The position numbers and the translations under genes are program-made. A stretch of 64,000 nt of DNA from Nocardiopsis eucommiae (GTDB lineage: Bacteria > Actinomycetota > Actinomycetes > Streptosporangiales > Streptosporangiaceae), in NCBI GenBank assembly GCA_018388625.1, contig CP074402.1, forward strand, positions 868,001 through 932,000, in the 5' to 3' direction. Numbering within the stretch: the first letter of the stretch is position 1; each line of letters begins with the position of its first letter. Under the pieces are notes generated by a model. The model ran no database searches. It was not told the origin of the DNA and was given only the letters and a program-made list of their open reading frames with translations. Shown piece by piece: positions 35,849-45,884 of this stretch.

Positions 35849-36282
35849 GCACCGACGAGCGCACCTCCTTCCGTCTGCCGGTCCGCAACGACGCGGACCT
35901 CATGACGGTGCGCCAGCGCGTGCGCGGCCTCTCCCAGGAGCAGGGGTTCGGCCTCGTCCAGCAGACCAAGCTCGTCACCGCCGCCAGCGAACTGGCCCGC
36001 AACACCCTGATCCACGGCGGGGGCGGGAGCGTGACCGTGGAACTCTCCACCGACGGCGACGGTCGGACCGGCATCACCCTGGTCTTCTCCGACGAGGGAC
36101 CCGGCATCCCCGACATCGCCCTCGCCCTGCGTGACGGGTACTCGACGGCGGGCGGCCTCGGCATGGGGCTGAGCGGTTCCAAACGGCTGGTCGACGACTT
36201 CGAGGTCGAGACCACACCGGGAGAGGGCACCGCCGTCACCGCCACCCTGTGGTCGGGCCCGCCGCTCAACGGACGCCGATGA
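35845..36282 (+). CDS. rsbT: RsbT-type switch serine/threonine kinase
   Basis: 145 residues, GHKL/HATPase fold. N-box ASELARNTLIHGGGG, G1 box SDEGPGIPDI and G2 box GLGMGLSGSKRLVDDFEV match RsbT rather than RsbW. In known systems it phosphorylates RsbR and RsbS under stress, leaves the stressosome, and activates a PP2C phosphatase. Here the candidate target is the phosphatase at 37321. It overlaps both neighbouring genes by 4 bp, so rsbS, rsbT and 36279 are one coupled unit. Confidence 0.93.
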   Translation: MSTDERTSFRLPVRNDADLMTVRQRVRGLSQEQGFGLVQQTKLVTAASELARNTLIHGGGGSVTVELSTDGDGRTGITLVFSDEGPGIPDIALALRDGYSTAGGLGMGLSGSKRLVDDFEVETTPGEGTAVTATLWSGPPLNGRR

Positions 36283-37324
36283 CCAGGGTCTGGGACGTGA
36301 CGGTCAGCGACTCCACGCTGGTCCGCCGGGCGCGCGAGGCGGCCGAGGCGGCGGCCGCCGCCTCGGGGCTGGACCCCGAACGCGCCGGGGACGCCGCCCT
36401 GGTGGCGACCGAACTGGCCACCAACGCGGTCAAGTACGCGGGCGGGGGCAGACTCGTCGCCGAGATCTCCCGTGACCCGTGGGGCAACGCCCAGGCCCTC
36501 CAGATCCTCGCCCTCGACCACGGGCCGGGCATCCGTGACGTGCGGCGGGCCATGACCGACGGCTTCACCACGGGGAGCTCTCTCGGCACCGGCCTGGGCG
36601 CGTGCCTCCGGGCCTGCGACTACTTCGCGGTGGACAGCGTCCCCGGGCAGGGCACCCTGGCCCTCGCCCGGATCGCACCGCAGGGGGCCCGTGAGGCCTT
36701 CGCCTCGGGCGCCGTGACCGGGGACTGCACCTGCCGCTGGGAGGCGCGCCCGAGTCCGGCGACGGCCTCGCCTTCCGCAGCGCCTCGGGTCACCGGACCG
36801 TCATGCTGGCGGACGGCCTCGGGCACGGCCCGGCGGCGGCCGAGGCCAGCGACCTGGCCGCCCGGACGGTGCGGAGCAGGGCGGGTGACAGACCCGAGGA
36901 CCTCCTGCGGTTCCTGCACTCGGAGCTGAGGTCGAGCCGTGGCGCGGCCGTGGCCGTGGCCGACATCGACGAGTCGGCGCACCGGCTCAGCTTCTGCGGG
37001 GTGGGCAACATCGGTGCGCGGCTGTACAGCCGTGGCGGTTGGGAGACGCTCCTGTCCCGCCCCGGGATCGTCGGAGCCTTCGGCCTGCGCACGCCGGTGC
37101 CGCTGCACCGGGAGTGGCACCCGGGCGACCTCCTGGTGCTCTGCACCGACGGGCTGCCCAGCCGGTGGTCTCCGGAGGGGATCGAACGCCTGGCCGACCT
37201 GGACGCCGCGCTGATCGCCGCACGGGTGTTCCGGGACGCGGGCAGTGCCGCCCGCCCCCTGCGGGACGACACCGCCGTCGCCGTCGTGCGGCACACCGGA
37301 CGCCTCCAGGGGGTGAGGACATGA
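36279..37324 (+). CDS. HATPase (RsbT/RsbW-like) fused to RsbX-type PP2C phosphatase (one apparent frameshift)
   Basis: 348 residues after adding one C near 36751. The N-terminal half is a GHKL ATPase: ALVATELATNAVKYAGGGRL (N-box), LALDHGPGIRDVRRAM (G1) and GSSLGTGLGACLRACDYF (G2). The C-terminal half is a short PP2C like RsbX: TVMLADGLGHGPAAAEASDL, CGVGNIGARLYS, LLVLCTDGLPSRWS and RDDTAVAVV, with all metal-binding Asp kept. RsbX normally dephosphorylates RsbR and RsbS to reset the stressosome. The fusion places opposing kinase and phosphatase activities in one chain. Confidence 0.85.
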
Positions 37325-38991
37325 GACACCGTCTCCTGAACGAGCGCGTGCGCTCGGCCGTCGACGTGGCGCTGGCCCGTGCCCGGGTCGGGCACGTCCT
37401 GCGCGCGGACGGTGACGTCAAGGAGAGGGGCGCGGACCTCCTGTCCGCCACCACCGAACACGCCCTGGACCGGGTCAGCGCGGGCCGGGCCGCCGTCGTG
37501 CGGCTGGAGGCGTCGGGGGACCTCCGTGAACTACGGGCCAGTGTGCTCGGGGACGGTACGGAGCCGGACGGAGCCTGGTCCCGCACCCTGGTCCTGGACG
37601 GTCCCTTGCCGGACACCGCCCTCGAACCACCCGAGTCCGAGGTCGAACTGCTGGTCGCGCAGCAGTTGGACGACGACCGGCACCAGAGGAGGCTGTCGGG
37701 GCTGGCGACTCAGCGGGCCCGGGAACTCGACTCCCACCAGCGGGAACTGGAGGAGACCAACCTGGGTGTGCTGGCCCTGCACGCCGAACTCGCCCAGGCC
37801 AGCGACGAACAGCGCAGACTGCTGCGGGCGGAGCGGGCCGCCAGGGACGAGGCCGAGACGGCGCGGAACCGGCTCACCTTCCTGTCCGCAGCGAGCGCGC
37901 AGCTCATGGCCACCCTCCAACGCTCGGAGATCTACGGGCGTCTGGAGAAGCTGCTGATCCCGGTCCACGCCTCCGCCGTGGACCTGTGGGTGGTCGAGGA
38001 GGGCTCGCTGGTGCCCCTGGAGGGGTCCGGGAGCGGCGCGCCCCGGACGCCGCGGTCCGTGCGGTCGCGGAGCGGCGTCCCGTGCGCGGCGAGGCGACAC
38101 CCGACGGCCTGGTCGGTACCGCCTTCCCGTTCCTCCTCGCGTCCCGCTCGCTGGGCGCCATGGTCCTGCACCGGACCGACGGAGCCGTCCCCGACGACGA
38201 CGTCATGCTCGGGGAGCTGGCGCGGCGGGTGGCCACGGCGATGGACAACGCCCAGCGCTTCGAGCACGAGCGGGACACCGCGGCGGCGCTCCAACGCGCC
38301 ATGCTGACCCGGCTCCCCGGCTGCCGGGGATGGAGCTGACCGCGCGGTACCTGCCCGCCGAGGACGGAATGAACGTGGGCGGCGACTGGTACGACGTCTT
38401 CCCGGTCGAGGACGGCGAGTACGTCGGGGTGGTCGGTGACGTCACCGGTCACGGTATCCATGCGGCGGTCACCATGGGCCAGCTGAGGACGGCCCTGCGC
38501 GCCTACTCGGTCCACGAGCGGAGTCCGGCCGCTCTCCTGGGGCTCCTGCACCGCCTGCTGGACCGGTTGGAGCCGGACCTGTTCGCCACGGCGGTCATCG
38601 TCCGCTTCCGTCCGGGCGACCCCCACGTGACACTGGCGTCGGCGGGGCACCCGCCACCGCTGCTGCGCGACGCTTCGGGGGAGGCGGCTCCGGTCGAGGC
38701 GGACTCGGGCGGAATGCTGGGCCTGCCCATCGACCTCACCTTCACGGACAACCGCGTGGAGGTCCCCCCGGGAGGCGCCCTGCTGCTGTACACCGATGGT
38801 CTGGTCGAGCGGCGGGGCGAGCCCATCGACACCGGGATCGCCCGGCTGCGGGCGTGCTTCGGGGACGCGTCGCGACGCTCCCGGGGGCCGAGGAGGCCGC
38901 GGACCGGCTGCTGGCCTCGGCGCTGCGCGGGCACGCCTGCGACGATGACGTGTGCATGCTGGTGCTCGGGCCCGTGCCGCCCGCGGAATGA
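37321..38991 (+). CDS. GAF-like and PP2C (SpoIIE/RsbU-type) phosphatase, likely output of the module (three apparent frameshifts)
   Basis: 557 residues after adding bases near 38040, 38325 and 38880. Residues 1-130 are an unknown domain, 130-190 a coiled coil (TQRARELDSHQRELEETN), then a GAF-like domain (RSEIYGRLEKLLIPVHASAV). The PP2C domain has MNVGGDWYDVFPVEDGEY, VVGDVTGHGIHAAVTMG, LASAGHPPPLL, LYTDGLVERRGE and CDDDVCMLVLG: all catalytic Asp are present. By analogy it is the RsbU-like phosphatase switched by RsbT. Its substrate, an anti-sigma antagonist, is not encoded nearby. It ends before a terminator. Confidence 0.85.
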
Positions 38992-38993
38992 CG

Positions 38994-39030
38994 AAGGGGC
39001 GGGATGCCGTGTGTGGGCACCCCGCCCCTT
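38994..39030. terminator. bidirectional terminator after the Rsb-like operon
   Basis: Arms AAGGGGCGGGATGCC and GGCACCCCGCCCCTT (one offset) between convergent genes. Confidence 0.75.
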
Positions 39031-39044
39031 TCCCTCACCGAGGA

Positions 39045-39650
39045 TCAGATCTCGGTGACTGCGGCCTCGTAGTCGAGGCGGGGGAGACGGTCGAACCACG
39101 CGTCGGGGCCGGGGCGACCGATGTTCATGACGACCAGCGGGGTCTGGGTGGAGTCCGCGCCGAAGAGGTCCTCGCGCAGGCCCTCGGCGTCGAAGCCGGT
39201 CATCGGCCCGGCGGCCAGACCGGCGGCGCGCACACCGACGATCAGGTAGGCGACCTGGAGGAACGCGTTCCGCATGGCCATGTCCTCACGGGCCTCGACC
39301 GGCATACCGGAGAAGTTCTCACGGGCGTCCGGGAGGACGGGGAAGGTCGTGGGGAAGTGCTCGTGGAAGGAGCTGTCGGCCGACAGCACCAGGGCCAGCG
39401 GGGCCGTGGCGGTCTTGGGGGCGTTGTTCCCGGCCATGTGCCTGACGAGGCGCTCGCGGGCCTCTGGCGAGCGGACGGCGGTGACCCGGAGCGGCTGGTT
39501 GTTCATCGCCGTGGGGCCGTACTTGACCAGGTCGTAGATGGCGCGCAGCTGCTCGTCGGTCACCGGTTCGTCGGTGAAGGTGTTGGCGGTGCGCGCGCTG
39601 CGGAACAGAAGGTCCTGCGCGTCCTTGGCCAGAACGAGGGCGTCACTCAT
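39045..39650 (-). CDS. nitroreductase family protein, RutE/HadB-like
   Basis: 201 residues, FMN-dependent oxidoreductase. Start DLLFRSARTANTFTDEPVTD is the RutE-type N-terminus; YGPTAMNNQPLRVTAVRSPE carries the FMN phosphate contact, and AGPMTGFDAEGLREDLFG follows. RutE reduces malonic semialdehyde to 3-hydroxypropionate, but no other rut gene is here, so a general aldehyde or nitro reductase is equally likely. The start is 114 bp from the convergent-side glycosyltransferase. Confidence 0.9.
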   Translation of the reverse strand: MSDALVLAKDAQDLLFRSARTANTFTDEPVTDEQLRAIYDLVKYGPTAMNNQPLRVTAVRSPEARERLVRHMAGNNAPKTATAPLALVLSADSSFHEHFPTTFPVLPDARENFSGMPVEAREDMAMRNAFLQVAYLIVGVRAAGLAAGPMTGFDAEGLREDLFGADSTQTPLVVMNIGRPGPDAWFDRLPRLDYEAAVTEI

Positions 39651-39764
39651 AGGGAAACCTCAGCTGTGCTCGTGCGGTTCAGGGCATGCCGCTGGGGGCC
39701 GGCTACCGGGCACAACCTGGTTTGCCAGGAAGATATTTCAACAGAGAACCATTGGTGAGCTCAC

Positions 39765-40946
39765 TCACTCCACGAGCGGCGCCGGACGTCGACCGCTCGG
39801 CCGCCGACCGCTCGGTCGCGGCACGCGCTGGCGCGGTATCGTCGGCCTCGGCCCGTTGGCCTCGGTGACCCACTCCTCCAGCTGCTTGACGAACATGCGC
39901 GCCTGCACCGGCCAGTGGAACGAGGTCCGCGCGATCCGGTGACCGGTACGTGCGAACTCCTCACGCTGGCCCGGGTCGTCGCGGAGCTCCAGCACCGCGC
40001 GGACGGCGGCGGACGGGTCCTCGAACGGGACCACCAGACCCGCCGGGCCCTCCGGGCGCTGGGTCACCAGGGCCCGCGCCATCGGGTTCGGTGAGGTGAC
40101 CACCGGCAGCCCGTGGGCCATGTACTCCACGACCTTGGTGGGCAGGGAGTGCCGGTAGTTGTCGGTGTCGTGCAGCAGGCTGATCCCGGCCAGGGCACCC
40201 GCGGCCATGCGCAGCGCCCGGTCGTTGGGCACGAACCCGTACCAGTGCAGCGCGTTCTCCTGGTGGGCGTCCCGCAGCAGCGGCCGGATCTCGTGGTCGG
40301 CGCCGCCGATGACCTCCAGGCGCACCCCGTGGTCGCGCAGCCGTCGGCCCATCTCGATCAGGTCGTGGGCGCCCCGGGCCCTGGAGAGCTGGCCCAGGTA
40401 GACGACCCGGTCGTCGCCGGGCGGCCGGAGCGGGGTGTCGGGGACCTCGGTGGTGTTGGGAACCACCGGATGGGCGCCCCGGAAGCGGGGCCGGTACCCC
40501 TCCTCGGCCAGCAGCAGGCGCATCCTGCGCTCCGCGCGGCGCTCGAAACCGCGCACGACGGAGCCGAGCGGTCTGCGGAGCCGCTCCGGGATCCAGGACT
40601 TGGTGAGGAGCGCGGCGGGGGTGTCCTCGTGCACGTCCCACACCGTCACCGGGCGCTTGGACGGCAGGGCCAACAGCAGCTCGGGGTCGTGGAAGAGCAG
40701 GAGGTCGGCCTGCGGAGCCAGGCGTGCCAGCGCGGCCCGGGCGGCCCTCAGAGAGGACAGTCGGTCACGGCCCGAGGCTCGGGGGACGTCCACGGAACGC
40801 ACCTGGTCCCAAGGGGTCACTCCGCACTCCCGGAACGGGGCGACGTACGTCACGGTGTGTCCGGCGTCCACGAGGGCGCGGATCTGTCGGTGCAGGATCC
40901 GGGCGTCCTCGGGGTGGTGCACAATCGTGGCCACAAGCGCGTGCAT
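39765..40946 (-). CDS. family 4 glycosyltransferase
   Basis: 393 residues, GT-B fold. VHHPEDARILHRQIRALVDA starts the acceptor domain; DLLLFHDPELLLALPSKRPV lies mid-domain; the donor domain has VVYLGQLSRARGAHDLIEMG and YMAHGLPVVTSPNPMARAL with the expected UDP-sugar site. The last 25 residues are basic and contain the repeat RPSGRRPSGRRP, encoded by a direct repeat of about 15 bp. ATG 40946 is used because AGGTGA lies 5 bases before it; GTG 40955 is an alternative. Confidence 0.88.
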   Translation of the reverse strand: MHALVATIVHHPEDARILHRQIRALVDAGHTVTYVAPFRECGVTPWDQVRSVDVPRASGRDRLSSLRAARAALARLAPQADLLLFHDPELLLALPSKRPVTVWDVHEDTPAALLTKSWIPERLRRPLGSVVRGFERRAERRMRLLLAEEGYRPRFRGAHPVVPNTTEVPDTPLRPPGDDRVVYLGQLSRARGAHDLIEMGRRLRDHGVRLEVIGGADHEIRPLLRDAHQENALHWYGFVPNDRALRMAAGALAGISLLHDTDNYRHSLPTKVVEYMAHGLPVVTSPNPMARALVTQRPEGPAGLVVPFEDPSAAVRAVLELRDDPGQREEFARTGHRIARTSFHWPVQARMFVKQLEEWVTEANGPRPTIPRQRVPRPSGRRPSGRRPAPLVE

Positions 40947-41196
40947 CGAGATCACCTACGTATGTCACCAGTTGGTACGACTTGTCCGTATTACGATGAT
41001 CCGCTGTGAGGGTGCGGTATCAGCTGTGCGACACGCTATTCACCTGCGGAAACCGCCCGAGGAAAGCCGAGTGGACGCGTGGGGTGCATCCGGTGAACCC
41101 TTGGCTGGGTCACGGTGAACGCACGAAGGCACGCCGCCGAACGCGCGATGGCGTCCGAAGCGACGTGCCTTGGTGGTCCCGGGTCTACCGGGCCGT

Positions 41197-42567
41197 TCAG
41201 AGGACCTGGACACCCTCACGCTGCACGCGACGGCGCGCCTGTGAGGGAACCTCGGCCACGGCCTCGGCGTCCGGGTCGGAGCGCCGCAGGACACCGCGGG
41301 TGTCCAGCAGCAGCCGCGCGTACTCGGTGAGCAGCTTGGGCCGGTAGTCGGCGTGGTCCGTGAGCAGGACGGTCAGGTCGGCCTCGGCCATCGCCCGCTC
41401 CAGGTCGGTGGAGCGCGGGACGTCCACCCCGTCCACCTGCCAGGAGTCCACGTGCGGGTCGTGGTAGGTGAGCGTGGCGCCCTTGGCCGCCAGCTTGCGG
41501 GCCACCGGACGCGCGGGCGACTCGCGCTGGTCCGCGATGTCGGCCTTGTAGGTGACGCCCAGCAGTAGGACCTTGGACCTGGAGAGCGCCAGGCCGGACT
41601 CGTTGAGCAGTTCCTGCGCGCGCTGGGTCACGTACGCGGGCATCCGGCCGTTGATCTCCTGGGCCAGCTCGACGAACCGGAACGGGTAGCCGAGCGTCTT
41701 GACCTTGTAGGAGAGGTAGTTCGGGTCGATGGGGATGCAGTGGCCACCCACGCCCGGACCCGGGTAGAACGCCTGGAAGCCGAACGGCTTGGTGGCGGCC
41801 GCCGAGATCGAGTCCCACAGGTCGATGCCGAGCTCCTGGCAGAAGACGGCCATCTCGTTCACCAGCGCGATGTTCACGTGCCGGTAGGTGTTCTCCAGGA
41901 GCTTGGCCATCTCGGCCTCGCGGGTGCCGCGCGCCCGGACCACGGTGTTCACGAAGTTCCCGTAGAACGCCGCGGCCGCCTCGCCGCACTCCTCGGTCAG
42001 GCCGCCGACCACCTTCGGGGTGTTGGCGACGCCGAAGGTCGGGTTGCCCGGGTCGATGCGCTCGGGCGAGAAGGCCAGGTGGAAGTCGGCACCGGCGACG
42101 AGGCCGGACTCCTCCAGCAGCGGCCGGACGACCTCCTCGGTGGTGCCCGGGTAGGTCGTGGACTCCAGGATCACCAGGGTGCCCGGGGACAGGTGCGCGG
42201 CGATGGCCCTGGAGGCCGAGGTGACCGCGCCCAGGTCCGGGCCGCCCTCCGGGGAGAGCGGCGTCGGTACGCAGATGACGATGGTGCGGGCCGTGGCGAG
42301 GCACGCGGGGTCGGTGGTCGCGCTGAACCCTCGGGCCAGCATCGAGGCGACGTCGTCCGTCGACAGGTCGTCGATGTGCGACACGGACTCGTTGAGACCG
42401 TCGACCACTCTCGTGCTCACGTCGAATCCGGTCACCCTCAGTCCCGCCGAGACGGCCTCAGCCGCCAACGGGAGACCGACGTAACCGAGGCCGAGGACGA
42501 CGAGGTCGCTGGCCGAACCGGAGCTCTGCTCGGGGACAGGGACTGGGTTGGAGGCTGCGGCATCCAC
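41197..42567 (-). CDS. wecC: UDP-N-acetyl-D-mannosamine dehydrogenase-type nucleotide-sugar dehydrogenase
   Basis: 456 residues. The Rossmann motif LVVLGLGYVGLPLAAEAVSA begins near residue 20, LAFSPERIDPGNPTF is near 155, and the catalytic Cys lies in GPGVGGHCIPIDPNYLSYK (about 265). This pattern is that of the WecC/WbpA group rather than UDP-glucose dehydrogenase. It would oxidise UDP-ManNAc made by the epimerase at 44670 to UDP-ManNAcA. The start is uncertain: GTG 42567 gives the usual length, ATG 42636 adds 23 residues. Local GC is low around the start. Confidence 0.9.
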   Translation of the reverse strand: MDAAASNPVPVPEQSSGSASDLVVLGLGYVGLPLAAEAVSAGLRVTGFDVSTRVVDGLNESVSHIDDLSTDDVASMLARGFSATTDPACLATARTIVICVPTPLSPEGGPDLGAVTSASRAIAAHLSPGTLVILESTTYPGTTEEVVRPLLEESGLVAGADFHLAFSPERIDPGNPTFGVANTPKVVGGLTEECGEAAAAFYGNFVNTVVRARGTREAEMAKLLENTYRHVNIALVNEMAVFCQELGIDLWDSISAAATKPFGFQAFYPGPGVGGHCIPIDPNYLSYKVKTLGYPFRFVELAQEINGRMPAYVTQRAQELLNESGLALSRSKVLLLGVTYKADIADQRESPARPVARKLAAKGATLTYHDPHVDSWQVDGVDVPRSTDLERAMAEADLTVLLTDHADYRPKLLTEYARLLLDTRGVLRRSDPDAEAVAEVPSQARRRVQREGVQVL

Positions 42568-42679
42568 TTCGCGGTCACACTCGCATTCATTTCGTGAACG
42601 GGCGCAAATAGTCGAGGACTGCCATGGATCCACCATTCGGAGTGCTGGACGTCCGAGTGTAGGTAGACGTCGTCCCCGG

Positions 42680-44497
42680 TTACGGGATCTGTCCTGGTTC
42701 GGACATTTTTCGAATAAGAACCCGATACGCCTGGCTGTAGCGGTATGCGGCCTCGGTCCACGTTCGGTTGGCTCCGACACGCTTCTGACCAGCTTGACCG
42801 TAGGACGTCCGCTTTGGATGACTGTAGGCGAGATTTGTGAGGACATCAGCTAGACGTGCCGATTCGCCCGCCGGAATTAACTCACCGGACACCCCCGGTT
42901 CCACGATCTCTCGCAGTGCGGGAAGATCACTCGCGACAACAGGAAGCCCACCAGCCATGGCCTCCACCGGCTTCAGCGGTGTCACCAAGCGGCACACGCG
43001 TTCATCAAGTCGTGGCACGGCGAAGACGTCCAGCGCGGCGTGGTGATGGCGGACCCGGTCGGCGGGGACCCGCCCCGGGAAGTGCGCCGCGCCCTCCAGC
43101 CCGAGCCGCCGGGCGCGGTCACGCAGCGTGGCCAGATCCGGCCCGTCACCGACCACCAGGGCGTGGGCCCGTTCGCCCCGATCACGCATGACCGCGACCG
43201 CGTCCAGAAGCACGTCCAGCCCCTCGTAGCCGAAGCAGCTCGTGGTGGTGCCCACCACGAACTCGTCCGGCCCGATCCCCAGCCCGCGGCGGACCTCCGC
43301 ACCCGACGGCAGCGGCTCCAGGAACGACTCGTCCACGGCGTTGGGGACCACCAGCAGACGCTCCCGGGGCACCCCGCGCGCCTCGATGTCGGCCCGCATG
43401 GTCTCCCCGAGCGTCACCACGAGGTCGGCGGCGAGCATGCACTCCGTCTCGCTGGCGCGTTCGGCCTGGTAGAAGGCGTCGTCCACACTGCGTGACGGGT
43501 CCCGGGACAGCCAGGACTCCTCCAGGAACCCCCGGACCTCGTAGACCACCGGCAACCCGAACCGGCGTCCCAGCTCCAGGGCGAGCCGCGCGTTGTGGTG
43601 GTTGCTGGCCGCGTGCAGCACGTCCGGGCGCACCGCCGCCACCAACTCCGAAGCCAGCCGCAGCCCCGACTCCAGTTCGTCGACGTGGTCCCGGGGCGCC
43701 GCCCACGGCAGGAGCCGGTGGTAGGCCACCCCGTCCAGCCGCACCAGCGTGCGCGGATCCGGGACCCCCTTGGTCAGCGGATACCCGGCCCGGGTGGCCA
43801 CGTGCACGTCCATCCCGGCCTCCCGCTGCGCCACCGCGATCCGGTGCGTGCGCTGCGTGTAGCCCGCGTTGGTGTGCGGAAGCGCGTTGGTGACCAGATG
43901 CAGCACCCGGATCCCCGCACCGGGCCTCCCCGGGTCGGCCGCCACCCGCCAGCGCCCGCCGTCATCCGCGCCGGTGGCCGGTCGCTGAGCGTTCACCGTG
44001 TCGTCAGGCCGCGTTGGCGCACCGCGGGTTAACGTGAACCCGTGACGGTCAGGCGAAACGGACGGGGACGCGGGGACGGCACGTCCCGTGGCCAAAGCGG
44101 TCCGGTACTCCGCCGAGGTCCTGTGCGGCCCCGGGGGAAGACGTTCGGCCAGGTCACGAGCTGTGTCGGCGTCACCGGCGGCGAGGGCGGCCGCGACCAG
44201 GCGCCCCACCCTGCGGGGCGAGGCGTTCGTGGCGGCGGACAGCAGCACCTCGCGTGCCTCCTCGCGCCGTCCCTGGTCCCACAGGGAGTAGGCACGCGGC
44301 AGCGCGCCCGAACGGGCGGACACGGCACGCGCCGAGGTCCGTACCGGGCCGGGCATCAGCCGCAGCGCCAGCAGCGGCAGGCGGGCCGGATCGGAACGCA
44401 GGTGGTGCCAGGCCAGCGACGCGGTGAAGGTCACCGCCCTCGGCCAGAGGACGCGCGAACGCGGAACACGGGGTTCGGAAATCTGGGAGTCATGCAC
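42680..44497 (-). CDS. long family 4 glycosyltransferase with extra N-terminal region
   Basis: 605 residues. Residues 1-190 are helical, Arg/Ala-rich and unlike a GT; they include a TPR-like pair (SLWDQGRREEAREVLLSAAT). The GT-B domains follow: VLHLVTNALPHTNAGYTQRT, VYEVRGFLEESWLSRDPSRS, VPNAVDESFLEPLPSGAEVR, VVGTTTSCFGYEGLDVLLDA and KPVEAMAGGLPVVASDLPAL, matching capsular-type GT4. The last 70 codons are AT-richer than the rest and include a TTA codon (near 42879). Divergent from the epimerase gene; 170 bp lie between. Confidence 0.87.
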   Translation of the reverse strand: MHDSQISEPRVPRSRVLWPRAVTFTASLAWHHLRSDPARLPLLALRLMPGPVRTSARAVSARSGALPRAYSLWDQGRREEAREVLLSAATNASPRRVGRLVAAALAAGDADTARDLAERLPPGPHRTSAEYRTALATGRAVPASPSVSPDRHGFTLTRGAPTRPDDTVNAQRPATGADDGGRWRVAADPGRPGAGIRVLHLVTNALPHTNAGYTQRTHRIAVAQREAGMDVHVATRAGYPLTKGVPDPRTLVRLDGVAYHRLLPWAAPRDHVDELESGLRLASELVAAVRPDVLHAASNHHNARLALELGRRFGLPVVYEVRGFLEESWLSRDPSRSVDDAFYQAERASETECMLAADLVVTLGETMRADIEARGVPRERLLVVPNAVDESFLEPLPSGAEVRRGLGIGPDEFVVGTTTSCFGYEGLDVLLDAVAVMRDRGERAHALVVGDGPDLATLRDRARRLGLEGAAHFPGRVPADRVRHHHAALDVFAVPRLDERVCRLVTPLKPVEAMAGGLPVVASDLPALREIVEPGVSGELIPAGESARLADVLTNLAYSHPKRTSYGQAGQKRVGANRTWTEAAYRYSQAYRVLIRKMSEPGQIP

Positions 44498-44669
44498 GGT
44501 CAGTCACACAACCACGTGGACGTGGCCGGATGGTGACAACACGGCGACACGGACGGGACGGCTGGGGCAAAGAACTCCGTCACCCGGACCGTGCGCACCG
44601 ACCGCCCGGCCGGACCCCGGCCCACACCAGCACAGCAGACACCCCCACCAGAAGCAGAAGGAAACAGCC

Positions 44670-45778
44670 GTGGCAACGAGTGCGCCTCTTGGCAGCCAGG
44701 ACACCGGGATCGTGCACGTGGTCGGGGCCCGCCCCAACTTCGTGAAGGCCGCTCCGGTCGTCTCCGCCCTGCGCGGGCGGGGCGCGCACCAGACGGTCCT
44801 GCACACCGGTCAGCACTACGACGACCGCATGTCCGCCGTCTTCTTCCGGGACCTCGGCCTGCCCACGCCGGACGTCGACCTCGGGGTCGGCTCCGGTTCG
44901 CACGCCTCCCAGACCGCCGCGCTCATGGTCGGCCTGGAGCGCGAGTTCACCGCGAACACGCCCGGGATGGTCGTGGTCTACGGCGACGTGAACTCCACCG
45001 TCGCCGCCGCCCTGGTCGCCGCCAAGCTCGGCGTCCCCGTCGCGCACGTCGAGGCGGGCCTGCGCTCCTTCGACAACACCATGCCCGAGGAGATCAACCG
45101 GCGGGTCACCGACCAGCTCAGCGACCTCCTCTTCGCGACCAGCCCCGAAGCCGTCGGTCACCTGGCCACCGAGGGCATCTCCCCGGACCGTGTCCACCTC
45201 GTCGGCAACCCGATGATCGACACGCTCCTGGGCAACCTCGACCGCTTCGACGCCGACGCCCTGCGCGCCCGACTCGACCTGCCCGAACGGTACGTGGCCG
45301 CGACCCTGCACCGGCCCGCGAACGTCGACGACCCGGCCAACGTCGCCCTCCTCACCGAGCGGCTGCACGAGATCGCGGACCGCACCGACGTGGTCATGCC
45401 GGTGCACCCCGCGGCAAGGCCGCCTTCGACCGCGCCGGGCTGGGCGACCACCCGCGCGTGCGCCTGCTCGAACCACTCGGATACCTCGACTTCGTCGCCC
45501 TCACCCGGGGCGCCGCCGCCGTGGTCACCGACTCCGGAGGCGTCCAGGAGGAGACCACGATCCTCGGGGTCCCCTGCCTGACCCTGCGACCCAACACGGA
45601 ACGCCCGATCACCATCACCCACGGCACCAACCAGCTGGTCACGGAGGCCGAGCTCCTCCAGGCCCTCGGCAAGGTCCTGGACGGACGGACCGAGGAACGG
45701 TTCGGTGACGTGCCACCGCTGTGGGACGGCCGCTCGGGCGAGCGCATCGCCTCCGTCCTCACCCAGTGGTCGCGGTGA
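44670..45778 (+). CDS. wecB: UDP-N-acetylglucosamine 2-epimerase, non-hydrolysing (one apparent frameshift)
   Basis: 369 residues after adding one C in CCCC near 45416. It converts UDP-GlcNAc to UDP-ManNAc. VVGARPNFVKAAPVVSAL starts the fold; HTGQHYDDRMSAVFF, VVYGDVNSTVAAALVA, HVEAGLRSFDNTMPEEINR, LVGNPMIDTLLGNLD and VTDSGGVQEETTILGVPC are family signatures, including the catalytic Asp/Glu and allosteric UDP-GlcNAc site. GTG 44670 has AGAAGGA upstream. Together with wecC it supplies UDP-ManNAcA, as in teichuronic-acid-type polymers. Confidence 0.92.
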
Positions 45779-45884
45779 GCGGCCGTGTCCCCTCCGCGCG
45801 GGCGCCCCCGGCACCCGGACCACACCACGGACACCCCGGTGTCCCGACCCGAGGTTTCCCGAACCGAGCACAAGGTGGCAGACC

